Shown: piece after piece, positions 42,132 to 50,121 of the stretch
Position numbering within the stretch: position 1 is the stretch's first letter
Layout of the letters: every line of letters starts with the position of its first letter
Assembly (NCBI GenBank): GCA_001724995.1
Contig: MEFD01000021.1
Coordinates: 1-64,000 of the forward strand
DNA length: 64,000 nucleotides
Direction: 5' to 3'
DNA from: Rubrivivax sp. SCN 71-131
Lineage (GTDB): Bacteria; Pseudomonadota; Gammaproteobacteria; Burkholderiales; Burkholderiaceae_C
The notes under the pieces: model-generated
What the model was told of the DNA's origin: nothing
Databases searched by the model: none
Seen by the model: only the letters and a program-made list of their open reading frames with translations
Position numbers and translations under genes: made by a program

Positions 42132-42727
42132 TGACCGAGCGCCTGGGTCTCTTCGGCGGCAGCTTCGACCCGGTGCACCGCGCGCACCTGGCGCTGGCCC
42201 GCGCCGCGCTGCAGAGCCTGAGGCTGGACCGCGTGCTCTGGCTTCCCGCCGGCCAGCCCTGGCAGAAGGCGCGGGCGCTGACGCCCGCGGCACACCGCGT
42301 GGCGATGCTGCAGCTGGCGCTGCAGGGCGAGCCGCGCTTCGTCCTCGACGCGCGCGAGACGACGCGCAGCGGCCCCAGCTACACGGTGCAGAGCGTGCGC
42401 GAACTGCGCGCCGAGCACCCGCAGGCGCGACTCTTCCTGCTCATCGGGCAGGACCAGTTCGCCGGCTTTCACACCTGGCACGGCTGGCAGGAGATCCTGC
42501 AGCAGGTCGAGCTTGCAGTGGCGGCGCGCCCGGGGGCGGCGCCCGCGGCCGACGCCGCGGTGCTGCGCCATCGGCACCGCGTCGTGCCCTTGGCCCCGCA
42601 GGACGTAGCGGCCACGACCGTTCGGGCGCGCGTGGCCGCAGGCGAGTCGATCGCCGATCTGGTGCCGCCCGAGGTGGCACGCTATATTGACCGCCAAGGC
42701 CTGTACCGGGCCGCATCCGGGAGCTGA
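42131..42727 (+). CDS. nadD: Nicotinate-nucleotide adenylyltransferase
   Basis: NadD makes deamido-NAD from nicotinate mononucleotide and ATP. The 198-residue protein has the nucleotide-binding GLFGGSFDPVHRAHL at the start and a late variant of the ISSTxIR motif (VAATTVRARVA). It is translationally coupled to hemF and its stop directly touches the rsfS start codon. Confidence 0.95.
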   Translation: MTERLGLFGGSFDPVHRAHLALARAALQSLRLDRVLWLPAGQPWQKARALTPAAHRVAMLQLALQGEPRFVLDARETTRSGPSYTVQSVRELRAEHPQARLFLLIGQDQFAGFHTWHGWQEILQQVELAVAARPGAAPAADAAVLRHRHRVVPLAPQDVAATTVRARVAAGESIADLVPPEVARYIDRQGLYRAASGS

Positions 42728-43390
42728 ATGGACATCCGCAAGCTGCAGCGCGCCATCGTCGATGGCCTCGAGGACGTGAAGGGCAACGACATCGTGGTCT
42801 TCAACACCGAGCACCTCACCCCCTTGTTCGAGCGCGTCATCATCGCCTCGGGCAACAGCAACCGACAGACCAAGGCGCTGGCCTCCAGCGTGCGCGAGAC
42901 CGTCAAGAAGCGCGGTCTGGAGGTGCTGCGCACCGAGGGCGAGGCCAACGGCGAGTGGATCATCGTCGACTGTGGCGCGGCGGTCGCGCACATCATGCAG
43001 CCGGGCATCCGCGAGTACTACCGCCTCGAGGAAATCTGGGGCGAGAAGGCCGTGAGGATGAAGCTCGCGGGCAAGGCTGGAGGCGGTCTTCCCAAGGCCG
43101 CAGCCGCGCCTGCCGAGGCGACGGCGAAGGCCGACGCACCCGCCCGCAAGGCGCCACCGGCAAGGGCGGCGTCCGCGAAGGCTCCGGACAGGAAGGCTTC
43201 GGACAAGAAGGCCGCCGCCAGGAAGGCGGCTGCCAGGAAGGCGCCTGCGCCCAGGGTTGCGGCGCGCAAGGGCGCGGCTGCGACGACGTCGTCCGCGAAG
43301 GCCGCGCCACCTCGCGCTGGCGCTCGCGCCGGCGCTGTGCGTGCGGCGGCCGGTGCCAGGCCTGCGGTGCGCAAGGCCGGCGCGCGCTGA
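42728..43390 (+). CDS. rsfS: Ribosome silencing factor with a histone-H1-like tail
   Basis: RsfS binds ribosomal protein L14 and blocks joining of the subunits in starved cells. Residues 1-112 form the normal domain ([22 protein letters not shown], then [16 protein letters not shown] and YYRLEEIWG). The remaining about 108 residues are an unusual Lys/Ala/Arg/Pro tail with repeats such as [14 protein letters not shown], resembling histone H1 and bacterial H1-like proteins. The usual protein is near 110-130 residues. The tail stays in frame up to five bases before rlmH. It is predicted to be disordered and nucleic-acid binding. Confidence 0.92.
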   Translation: MDIRKLQRAIVDGLEDVKGNDIVVFNTEHLTPLFERVIIASGNSNRQTKALASSVRETVKKRGLEVLRTEGEANGEWIIVDCGAAVAHIMQPGIREYYRLEEIWGEKAVRMKLAGKAGGGLPKAAAAPAEATAKADAPARKAPPARAASAKAPDRKASDKKAAARKAAARKAPAPRVAARKGAAATTSSAKAAPPRAGARAGAVRAAAGARPAVRKAGAR

Positions 43391-43394
43391 GGCG

Positions 43395-43862
43395 ATGAAG
43401 CTGCTGGTGGTGGCCGTGGGCCAGCGCCAGCCCGCCTGGGCGGATCTGGCCTTCGCCGAGTTCGCCAAGCGCTTCCCGCCGGAGATGCGGCTCGAGCTCG
43501 AGGCCGTGAAGGCCGCGCCGCGCGCGGGGCGCAGCGCGGCACAGTGCATGACCGCCGAGGCGCAGCGCCTGGAGGCCGCGATCCCCCGGGGCGCGCGCCG
43601 CGTGCTGCTGGACGAGCGCGGTGACCGCGTGACGAGCGCGCAACTGGCCGAGCGCCTCGCCCGCTGGCGCGGCGAGGGCGGCGACGTCGCCTTTCTCGTC
43701 GGCGGCCCCGACGGCCTCGACCCGGCGCTGGCCGCGAGGGCCGACGAACGCCTGCGGCTCTCCGACCTGACGCTGCCGCATGCGCTGGCCCGCGTCCTGC
43801 TGGCCGAGGCGCTGTACCGCGCCTGGACGCTGCACCAGGGCCACCCCTATCACCGCGAGTGA
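43395..43862 (+). CDS. rlmH: 23S rRNA (pseudouridine1915-N3)-methyltransferase
   Basis: RlmH methylates pseudouridine 1915 in helix 69 of 23S rRNA. The 155-residue SPOUT protein has MKLLVVAVG at the start, [10 protein letters not shown] for the S-adenosylmethionine knot, [22 protein letters not shown] and the terminal HPYHRE. The start is five bases after the rsfS stop. Both gene products act at the large subunit. Confidence 0.96.
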   Translation: MKLLVVAVGQRQPAWADLAFAEFAKRFPPEMRLELEAVKAAPRAGRSAAQCMTAEAQRLEAAIPRGARRVLLDERGDRVTSAQLAERLARWRGEGGDVAFLVGGPDGLDPALAARADERLRLSDLTLPHALARVLLAEALYRAWTLHQGHPYHRE

Positions 43863-43869
43863 CGCCTCC

Positions 43870-44523
43870 ATGGCCCAGGACCTCCAGGCGGACGCTGCGC
43901 ATGCCTTCGTCTACCTCGCCAGCCAGAGCCCGCGGCGCGTGCAGTTGCTGACGCAGCTCGGCGTCGCCCACGAGCCCTTGCGGCCCGACGTCGACGAGGA
44001 CGCCGAAGGCCTCGAGCGCGCATGCCCTGGCGAGCTGCCGCTGGCCTACGTGCAGCGCGTGACCCTGGCCAAGCTCGGCGCCGCGCGCCAGCGCCTGGCG
44101 CGGCGCGGCCTGCCGCCGGCACCCATCCTCGTCGCCGACACGACGGTGGCGCTCGGACGGCGCCTCCTCGGCAAGCCCGCGCATGCCGGGGAGGCGCGGC
44201 ACATGCTGCAGGCGCTCTCCGGCCGCACGCATCGCGTGCTGACGGCCGTGGCCGTGGCCGTGGACGGCACCGCCGCAGGCGGGACCTGGCAGGCGCTCGA
44301 GACCAGCGTCTCGCGCGTGCGCTTCGCGCCGCTGGGGCAGGAGGTGATCGAGCGCTACGTCGCAAGCGGCGAACCCTTCGGCAAGGCGGGCGCCTACGCC
44401 ATCCAGGGCCGCATCGCCGCCTGGATCGAGCATCTGTCGGGCAGCTACAGCGGCGTCATGGGCCTGCCGCTGTTCGAGACGGCGCGGCTGCTGGCGCGCG
44501 CGGGCGTGCGCATCGAGGCCTGA
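43870..44523 (+). CDS. maf: Maf-family nucleotide pyrophosphatase
   Basis: A 217-residue hydrolase of non-canonical or excess nucleoside triphosphates. [11 protein letters not shown] is the substrate loop, [10 protein letters not shown] has the catalytic Asp, and [12 protein letters not shown] and [12 protein letters not shown] finish the fold. It may act on dTTP/UTP or on modified bases; the subclass was not assigned. It begins seven bases after rlmH. Confidence 0.92.
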   Translation: MAQDLQADAAHAFVYLASQSPRRVQLLTQLGVAHEPLRPDVDEDAEGLERACPGELPLAYVQRVTLAKLGAARQRLARRGLPPAPILVADTTVALGRRLLGKPAHAGEARHMLQALSGRTHRVLTAVAVAVDGTAAGGTWQALETSVSRVRFAPLGQEVIERYVASGEPFGKAGAYAIQGRIAAWIEHLSGSYSGVMGLPLFETARLLARAGVRIEA

Positions 44524-44603
44524 GCCTTGACGCTGCCGCGCCGCCGCGGCAGCGCTCGGGCACACTGCGGCGGCTTCCCCCTTTCGCCGCTGACCGAGGT
44601 CCG

Positions 44604-45809
44604 ATGCCCCCGTCTCCCCTGCACCGAAAATTCTTCCTGCTGCTGCTGGTGCTCGTCACCGTCGCCCTGCTGGCCGTCCTGCTGCCCTATTACGGCGCGA
44701 TCTTCTGGGCCGGGATCCTGGCGCTGCTGTTCAGGCCGCTGAATCGCCGCCTGCTCGAGCGCATGCCGAGGCGGCGCAATCTGGCGGCGCTGATCACGCT
44801 GGCGGTGATCCTGCTCCTGGTGATCCTGCCCGTCGGCCTGATCGCCTCGGCGCTGGTTCGCGAGGCCACGGCCTTCTACGCCAGGCTGCAGTCGGGCGAG
44901 CTGAACTTCACCGACCACTTCGCCCAAGTGTTCTCGGTCCTTCCGGACTGGCTGCGCGTCAGGCTGGAAGACCTCGGCCTGTTCACGCTCGAAGACGTGC
45001 ACAGGCGCATCGCCGCGAGCGCGAGCCGCATCGGCCAGTTCCTCGCGCCGCAGGCCCTGAACATCGGCCAGACGACGCTGCACCTGGTGGTCAGCTTCGG
45101 CATCATGCTCTACCTGCTGTTCTTCCTGCTGCGCGACGGGGCGACGCTGGCCGCCGAGGTGCGCCGCGCGATCCCGCTCGACGGCGCGTCCAAGCGCTTC
45201 CTGCTCGACAAGTTCACGACCGTCATCCGCGCCACGGTGAAGGGCAACGTCGCGGTCGCGGCGGCCCAGGGTTTGCTCGGCGGCCTGATCTTCTGGGTGC
45301 TCGACATCCAGGGCGCGCTGCTGTGGGGCGTGCTGATGGCCATCCTGTCGCTGCTGCCGGCCGTCGGCGCCAGTCTGATCTGGGGGCCGGTGGCGCTCTA
45401 CTTCCTGGCCACCGGCCAGGTGAGCCAGGGCGTGATCCTGATCGCCTACGGCGTGCTGGTGATCGGCCTGGTCGACAACGTCCTGCGTCCGCTGCTGGTC
45501 GGCAAGGACACCAAGATGCCCGACTGGATCGTGCTGATCTCGACCATCGGCGGCCTCTCGTTGGTCGGCATCAACGGCTTCGTCATCGGTCCGCTGGTGG
45601 CGGCGATGTTCATGGCGACCTGGGGCCTGTTGGCCGAGGTACTGCACGCGCATGGGCAGGACGAAGCCGCCGATGCGTCGGCGTCCGGGCGCGCCGTGCA
45701 GGAGCTCCCCGCCGCGGATGCCGCGCCCGAGCACAGGCCGGGGCCGGGTCCCGCAGAGTCGGGGCCGGCGCCACTAGACTCCGACGCATGGCCAACCAAG
45801 ACATCCTGA
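44604..45809 (+). CDS. AI-2E (PerM-like) family transporter
   Basis: A 401-residue inner-membrane protein with about eight helices. LLPYYGAIFWAGILALLFRPLNRRLLE is at the start, and GLSLVGINGFVIGPLVAAMFMATW is in the late membrane region. The last 50 residues are hydrophilic and Pro/Ala-rich. Family members export small molecules or couple to Na+/H+. The end of the gene overlaps the rng start by 22 bases. It interrupts the more usual maf-rng neighbourhood. Start chosen at the first ATG before the membrane region. Confidence 0.88.
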   Translation: MPPSPLHRKFFLLLLVLVTVALLAVLLPYYGAIFWAGILALLFRPLNRRLLERMPRRRNLAALITLAVILLLVILPVGLIASALVREATAFYARLQSGELNFTDHFAQVFSVLPDWLRVRLEDLGLFTLEDVHRRIAASASRIGQFLAPQALNIGQTTLHLVVSFGIMLYLLFFLLRDGATLAAEVRRAIPLDGASKRFLLDKFTTVIRATVKGNVAVAAAQGLLGGLIFWVLDIQGALLWGVLMAILSLLPAVGASLIWGPVALYFLATGQVSQGVILIAYGVLVIGLVDNVLRPLLVGKDTKMPDWIVLISTIGGLSLVGINGFVIGPLVAAMFMATWGLLAEVLHAHGQDEAADASASGRAVQELPAADAAPEHRPGPGPAESGPAPLDSDAWPTKTS

Positions 45810-47263
45810 TCAACTGGGCCCCGCAGGAGACGCGGGTGGCGATCGTCGAGAACGGCGCCGTGCAGGAATTGCACATCGAGCGCGCGCTCGAGCGCGGGCT
45901 GGTCGGCAACGTCTATCTCGGCAAGGTGGCGCGCGTGCTGCCGGGCATGCAGAGCGCGTTCATCGACATCGGCCTGGAGCGCGCGGCCTTCCTGCACGTG
46001 GCCGACCTGCATGCTCAGGGCAACGGCGGCGGGCGCGGCGAGACGGCCACGCCGATCGAGCGTCAGGTGTTCGAGGGACAGACGCTCACCGTGCAGGTGA
46101 TCAAGGACGCCATCGGCACCAAGGGCGCGCGCCTGTCGACGCAGATCAGCATCGCCGGGCGCATGCTCGTCTACCTGCCCCAGGACAACCACATCGGCAT
46201 CAGCCAGAAGATCGGCAGCCCCGAGCTGCGCGAGCAGCTGCGCAGCCGCATGCAGGCGCTCGTCGGCCGGCCCGAGGACGGCGGCGGAGGTGGCTTCATC
46301 CTGCGCACCAACGCCGAGGAGGCCAGCGACGGCGAACTGGCCGAGGACATCGCCTACCTGCGCCGCACCTGGGCCACGATCCGCGAGCGCAGCCACACGC
46401 TGCCCGCGGGCACGCTGCTGCACCAGGACCTGAGCCTGGCCGAGCGCGTGCTGCGCGATCTCGCCAGCGAGAACACGCAGGCCATCCGCATCGACAGTCG
46501 CATGCAGGTCGAGGCGCTGCGCGCCTTCGGCGACACCTACATGCCCGGCATGGCCATGCGGCTCGAGCACTACAAGGGCGAGCGCCCGATCTTCGACCTC
46601 TTCGGCATCGAGGAGGAGATCGAGCGCGCGCTCTCGCGACGCGTGGACCTGAAGAGCGGCGGCTACGTCATCTTCGACCAGACCGAGGCGCTGACGGCGG
46701 TGGACGTGAACACCGGCGGCTTCGTCGGCGCGCGCAACTTCGACGACACCATCTTCAAGACCAACCTCGAGGCCGCCGGCGCGATCGCGCGCCAGCTGCG
46801 CCTGCGCAACCTCGGCGGCATCATCATCGTCGACTTCATCGACATGACGCGCGAGGAGCACCAGCAGGCGGTGCTGGCCGAGTTCCGCAAGCAGCTCGCG
46901 CGCGACCGCACGCGCACCACGGTGAGCGGCTTCACCGCGCTCGGCCTCGTCGAGATGACGCGCAAGCGCACGCGCGAGAGCCTCTCGCACATGCTGTGCG
47001 AACCCTGCCCGACCTGCAGCGGCCGCGGCCAGGTGAAGACCGCGCGCACCGTGTGCTACGACATCCTGCGCGAGATCCTGCGCGAGGCGCGCCAGTTCGA
47101 CCCCAGGGAATTCCGCGTCGTCGCCAGCGCCGCCGTGGTCGAGATGCTGCTCGACGAGGAGAGCGTGCACCTGGCCGGTCTCTCGGAATTCATCGGCAAG
47201 CCGATCTCGCTCTCCGAAGAGCCGACGATGAATCCGGAGCAGTACGACATCGTCTTGCTTTGA
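45788..47263 (+). CDS. rng: Ribonuclease G
   Basis: A 491-residue endoribonuclease of the RNase E/G family that processes the 5' end of 16S rRNA and some mRNAs. It shows the S1-type N-terminal domain (VGNVYLGKVARVLPGMQSAFIDIG), the catalytic AVDVNTGGF and IIIVDFIDM aspartates, and the zinc-link CPTCSGRG. Length fits RNase G rather than RNase E. It ends the block that began with hemF. Confidence 0.96.
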   Translation: MANQDILINWAPQETRVAIVENGAVQELHIERALERGLVGNVYLGKVARVLPGMQSAFIDIGLERAAFLHVADLHAQGNGGGRGETATPIERQVFEGQTLTVQVIKDAIGTKGARLSTQISIAGRMLVYLPQDNHIGISQKIGSPELREQLRSRMQALVGRPEDGGGGGFILRTNAEEASDGELAEDIAYLRRTWATIRERSHTLPAGTLLHQDLSLAERVLRDLASENTQAIRIDSRMQVEALRAFGDTYMPGMAMRLEHYKGERPIFDLFGIEEEIERALSRRVDLKSGGYVIFDQTEALTAVDVNTGGFVGARNFDDTIFKTNLEAAGAIARQLRLRNLGGIIIVDFIDMTREEHQQAVLAEFRKQLARDRTRTTVSGFTALGLVEMTRKRTRESLSHMLCEPCPTCSGRGQVKTARTVCYDILREILREARQFDPREFRVVASAAVVEMLLDEESVHLAGLSEFIGKPISLSEEPTMNPEQYDIVLL

Positions 47264-47582
47264 CGGTTCACGGAGTTTCACTCCGTTCCAATCGCCACAC
47301 GTAAACGCCTGTCGCACAAGGAATTTTCGGTAGGAGAGCTGTCTTCTGGTGTCGTGGAGTGCCACCCAGTTTCAACAAAATTGGGTGACTAGCTGGGTGA
47401 CCAGCCGGGCACCGGGAGATCCGAAATGGCTAGTCTTTAGTCTGGTGCGAGTTTTCGTCATCGGCCGCCCAGCCGCGTCTGCGGCGGCGCATGCCGCGAT
47501 CTCCCCGGATGTCGGGCGATCGTCCGGGGTCTAGACTCCGCGCCCAGCCGGCGGCTTGGCCGGACAACACGGAGGAGACACG
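47264..47582. other. 319-base A+T-richer intergenic region
   Basis: No gene was accepted here. It begins with a hairpin after rng (ACGGAGT 47270-47276, ACTCCGT 47280-47286) that has no T-run. A second hairpin follows (47363-47372 with 47378-47387), then two near-identical tandem 12-base units at 47382-47405 (TGGGTGACTAGC and TGGGTGACCAGC). Then comes a CCCCGGA/TCCGGGG pair at 47503-47509 and 47523-47529. The first 180 bases are less G+C-rich than the flanks. A 61-codon GTG-started frame at 47349-47534 looks non-coding. Confidence 0.5.
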
Positions 47583-48884
47583 ATGGGTTCGATGTTGAGC
47601 TGGCGCGAGGTGCGCGCCGAGCCGGGCGTGGTCGTCGCGCCCGACGAGAGGCTGCCCTGGCCGCAGACCGCGGCGATGGGCGTGCAGCACGTGATCGCGA
47701 TGTTCGGCGCTACGGTGCTGGCGCCGATCCTGATGGGCTTCGACCCGAATCTGGCGATCCTGATGAGCGGCATCGGCACGCTGATCTTCTTCGTCATCGT
47801 CGGTGGCAAGGTGCCGAGCTACCTGGGCTCGAGCTTTGCCTTCATCGGCGTCGTCATCGCCGCCACCGGATACGCCGGCAAGGGCGCGAATGCCAACCTC
47901 GGCGTGGCGCTGGGCGGCATCATCGCCTGCGGGGCGCTCTACACCCTCATCGGCGCCGTCGTCATGGCCACCGGCACCGGCTGGATCGAGCGCCTGATGC
48001 CGCCGGTGGTCACCGGCGCGGTGGTGGCCGTGATCGGCCTGAACCTGGCCGGCATCCCGATCAAGAACATGGCGCCCACGCCCTTCGACGCCTGGATGCA
48101 GGGCGTGACCTTCGTCTGCGTGGCGCTGGTGGCGGTGTTCACGCGCGGCATGACGCAGCGGCTGCTGATCCTCGTGGGCCTCTTCATCGCCAGCATCGTC
48201 TACGGCGTGCTCACCAACGTCATGGGCCTGGGCACGCCGATCGACTTCTCGGGCATCGCCAATGCCGCCTGGATCGGCAAGCCCAACTTCGCAGCACCGG
48301 TGTTCGACGCGAACGCGATGCTGCTGATTGCGCCGGTGGCGATCATCCTGGTGGCCGAGAACCTCGGCCACATCAAGGCCGTCTCGGCGATGACCGGTCG
48401 CGACCTCGACCCCTACATCGGCCGCGCCTTCGTCGGCGACGGCGTGGCGACGATGGTCTCGGGCGCTTCCGGCGGCACCGGCGTCACCACCTACGCCGAG
48501 AACATCGGCGTCATGGCGGCCACGAAGATCTACAGCACCGCCGTCTTCGTCGCCGCCGCGCTGATCGCCATCCTGCTGGGCTTCAGCCCGAAGTTCGGCG
48601 CGCTGATCCAGGCCATTCCGCTGGCCGTGATGGGCGGCGTGTCGATCGTCGTCTTCGGCCTGATCACGATCGCCGGCGCCAAGATCTGGGTCGACAACAA
48701 GGTCGACTTCTCCGACAACCGCAATCTCGTCGTCGCCGCGATCACGCTGGTGCTGGGCACCGGGGACTACACGCTGCGCTTCGGCGGCTTCACGCTCGGC
48801 GGCATCGGCACCGCGACCTTCGGCGCCATCCTGCTGTGGCTGCTGCTGGGGCGCGGCAGCGGCAGCGGCAGCGGCAAGGCTTAG
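47583..48884 (+). CDS. NCS2-family uracil/xanthine permease
   Basis: A 433-residue inner-membrane symporter with about 13-14 helices. GVQHVIAMFGATVLAPILMGFDPN is the N-terminal family motif and VAENLGHIKAVSAMTGRDLDPY is the conserved mid-protein motif. The ASGGTGVTTYAENIGVM segment contributes to the base-binding site. It is closest to the uracil (UraA/RutG) type; xanthine cannot be excluded. GGAGGAG lies just before the ATG. It converges with and overlaps the next gene by four bases. Confidence 0.9.
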   Translation: MGSMLSWREVRAEPGVVVAPDERLPWPQTAAMGVQHVIAMFGATVLAPILMGFDPNLAILMSGIGTLIFFVIVGGKVPSYLGSSFAFIGVVIAATGYAGKGANANLGVALGGIIACGALYTLIGAVVMATGTGWIERLMPPVVTGAVVAVIGLNLAGIPIKNMAPTPFDAWMQGVTFVCVALVAVFTRGMTQRLLILVGLFIASIVYGVLTNVMGLGTPIDFSGIANAAWIGKPNFAAPVFDANAMLLIAPVAIILVAENLGHIKAVSAMTGRDLDPYIGRAFVGDGVATMVSGASGGTGVTTYAENIGVMAATKIYSTAVFVAAALIAILLGFSPKFGALIQAIPLAVMGGVSIVVFGLITIAGAKIWVDNKVDFSDNRNLVVAAITLVLGTGDYTLRFGGFTLGGIGTATFGAILLWLLLGRGSGSGSGKA

Positions 48885-49780
48885 GCGCCGGGCGGCGCCG
48901 CCGCGCGCCGCCGCCCTTCGAGCATCAGGAAGAGCCCGCTGCCGACCATCAGCGCCATGCCGCCCCAGGCGAGTGCGTTGGGCACCTCGCGCCACACCAG
49001 CCAGCCCAGCAGCACGGCCACCAGCAGGCCGACGTAGCGAAAGGGCGCCACGGCGCTCATCTCGCCGTGGCGCATGCTGTTGACGACGCAGAAGTAGCCC
49101 CCGGCGAGCAGCGCCGCGGCGAGCGCGAGCTGGCCCAACTGCAGCGCGTGCAGCGGTTGCCAGCCTTCGAGGGGCAGCAGCAGCGCCGCCGTCAGCAGCA
49201 CCGCGATCGCGCTGCCCAGGGTGACGAGGATCGACGGCACGGCGGGGTCGATGCGACGCGTCAGCAGTTCACGCGCCACATGCGCGAAGGTCGCCGCCAG
49301 GCACACCAGAGCCCAGGCGTTGAAACCTTCGGCGCGAGGCTGGATGACGAGCAGCACGCCGACGAAGCCGGCGCCGATCGCCAGCCAGCGCGGCAGGCCG
49401 GCGCGCTCGCGCAGCAGCAGCACGGCGGCCAGCGCCATGATGAGCGGCGCGGCGAGGTTGATCGCCGTGGCATTGGCCAGCGGCAGGTGCATGAGCGACA
49501 CCAGGTAGAGCACGGTGCCCAGCGCGTCGAGCGCGGCGCGCGCGAGCAGCGGCCGGTCGGCCAGGCGCGCGCGCCGGGCGGTGGCCCCAGTGGCGTGCGC
49601 CACCGCCAGCAGCAGCGCCAGGGTCATGAGGCCGCGCACGAAGATCATCTGCGTCACGGCAAGGCTCTGGCCGACCTGCTTCATGAGCGCGTCGTTGAGG
49701 ACGAAGAAGACCATCGCCGCGCACAGGTAGGCGATGCCGCGACGATTGGCCGCTTGCGTCGACGCGAGGTGCGGGTTCAC
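48881..49780 (-). CDS. EamA/DMT-family transporter
   Basis: A 299-residue protein with ten predicted helices in two EamA repeats. Family members export amino acids, metabolites or drugs. The start is GTG. Its stop codon (TAA, 48883-48881) overlaps that of the permease gene on the other strand (TAG, 48882-48884), leaving no intergenic terminator. Confidence 0.85.
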   Translation of the reverse strand: MNPHLASTQAANRRGIAYLCAAMVFFVLNDALMKQVGQSLAVTQMIFVRGLMTLALLLAVAHATGATARRARLADRPLLARAALDALGTVLYLVSLMHLPLANATAINLAAPLIMALAAVLLLRERAGLPRWLAIGAGFVGVLLVIQPRAEGFNAWALVCLAATFAHVARELLTRRIDPAVPSILVTLGSAIAVLLTAALLLPLEGWQPLHALQLGQLALAAALLAGGYFCVVNSMRHGEMSAVAPFRYVGLLVAVLLGWLVWREVPNALAWGGMALMVGSGLFLMLEGRRRAAAPPGA

Positions 49781-49902
49781 GGCGCGGGGCCGGCGCTGCG
49801 CTCAGCTGCGGCGTGCGCCAGCGTCGAGGCCGCGGCGCCGATGCGCGCCGCCTCCGGGGCTGGGGTATCGTTGCGCATTTGCCTGCCTGAACTGGATTGC
49901 CC

Positions 49903-50103
49903 GTGGCCAAACCCAATTACGCATTCGAGAAGCGACAGCGCGAGCTGGAAAAGAAGCGCAAGAAGGAGGAGAAGGCGCAGCGCAAGGCCGCCGGCGCGGG
50001 GCAGGCCGCCGATGAGGCGGCGGCCGGTGACGAGGGCCAGGCGCAGGACGAGCCGCCCGGTGGCGAGGCGCCGCCGGCCGGCGCGCCCGACGCCGGCCGC
50101 TGA
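49903..50103 (+). CDS. Small highly charged protein of unknown function
   Basis: A 66-residue protein that opens with MAKPNYAFEKRQRELEKKRKKEEKAQRK. It is a basic helical region, followed by an acidic, Gly/Pro/Ala-rich tail. Small proteins of this form are common in proteobacteria and unassigned. The GTG at 49903 fits the family start; a TTG lies two codons earlier. The stop lies inside a hairpin shared with the converging acnB. Confidence 0.75.
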   Translation: MAKPNYAFEKRQRELEKKRKKEEKAQRKAAGAGQAADEAAAGDEGQAQDEPPGGEAPPAGAPDAGR

Positions 50104-50121
50104 CGCGGCCTCGCCGCGTCA
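50101..50121. terminator. Stem-loop spanning the stop codons of two convergent genes
   Basis: TGACGCGGC (50101-50109) and GCCGCGTCA (50113-50121) form a perfect nine-pair stem with a three-base loop. The outer TGA is the stop of the small gene, and the complementary TCA is the stop of acnB. No T-run follows on either strand. It may act as a 3'-end stabiliser or a weak bidirectional terminator. Confidence 0.6.

Noticed and set aside
47264..47300. A tRNA-like 3' end (GTTCC near a stem)
   Set aside because: No acceptor stem, anticodon arm or CCA could be fitted.
47349..47534. A 61-codon GTG-started frame after rng
   Set aside because: Composition is not coding-like, the repeated WVTS residues come from the tandem 12-mers, and no ribosome-binding site is present.
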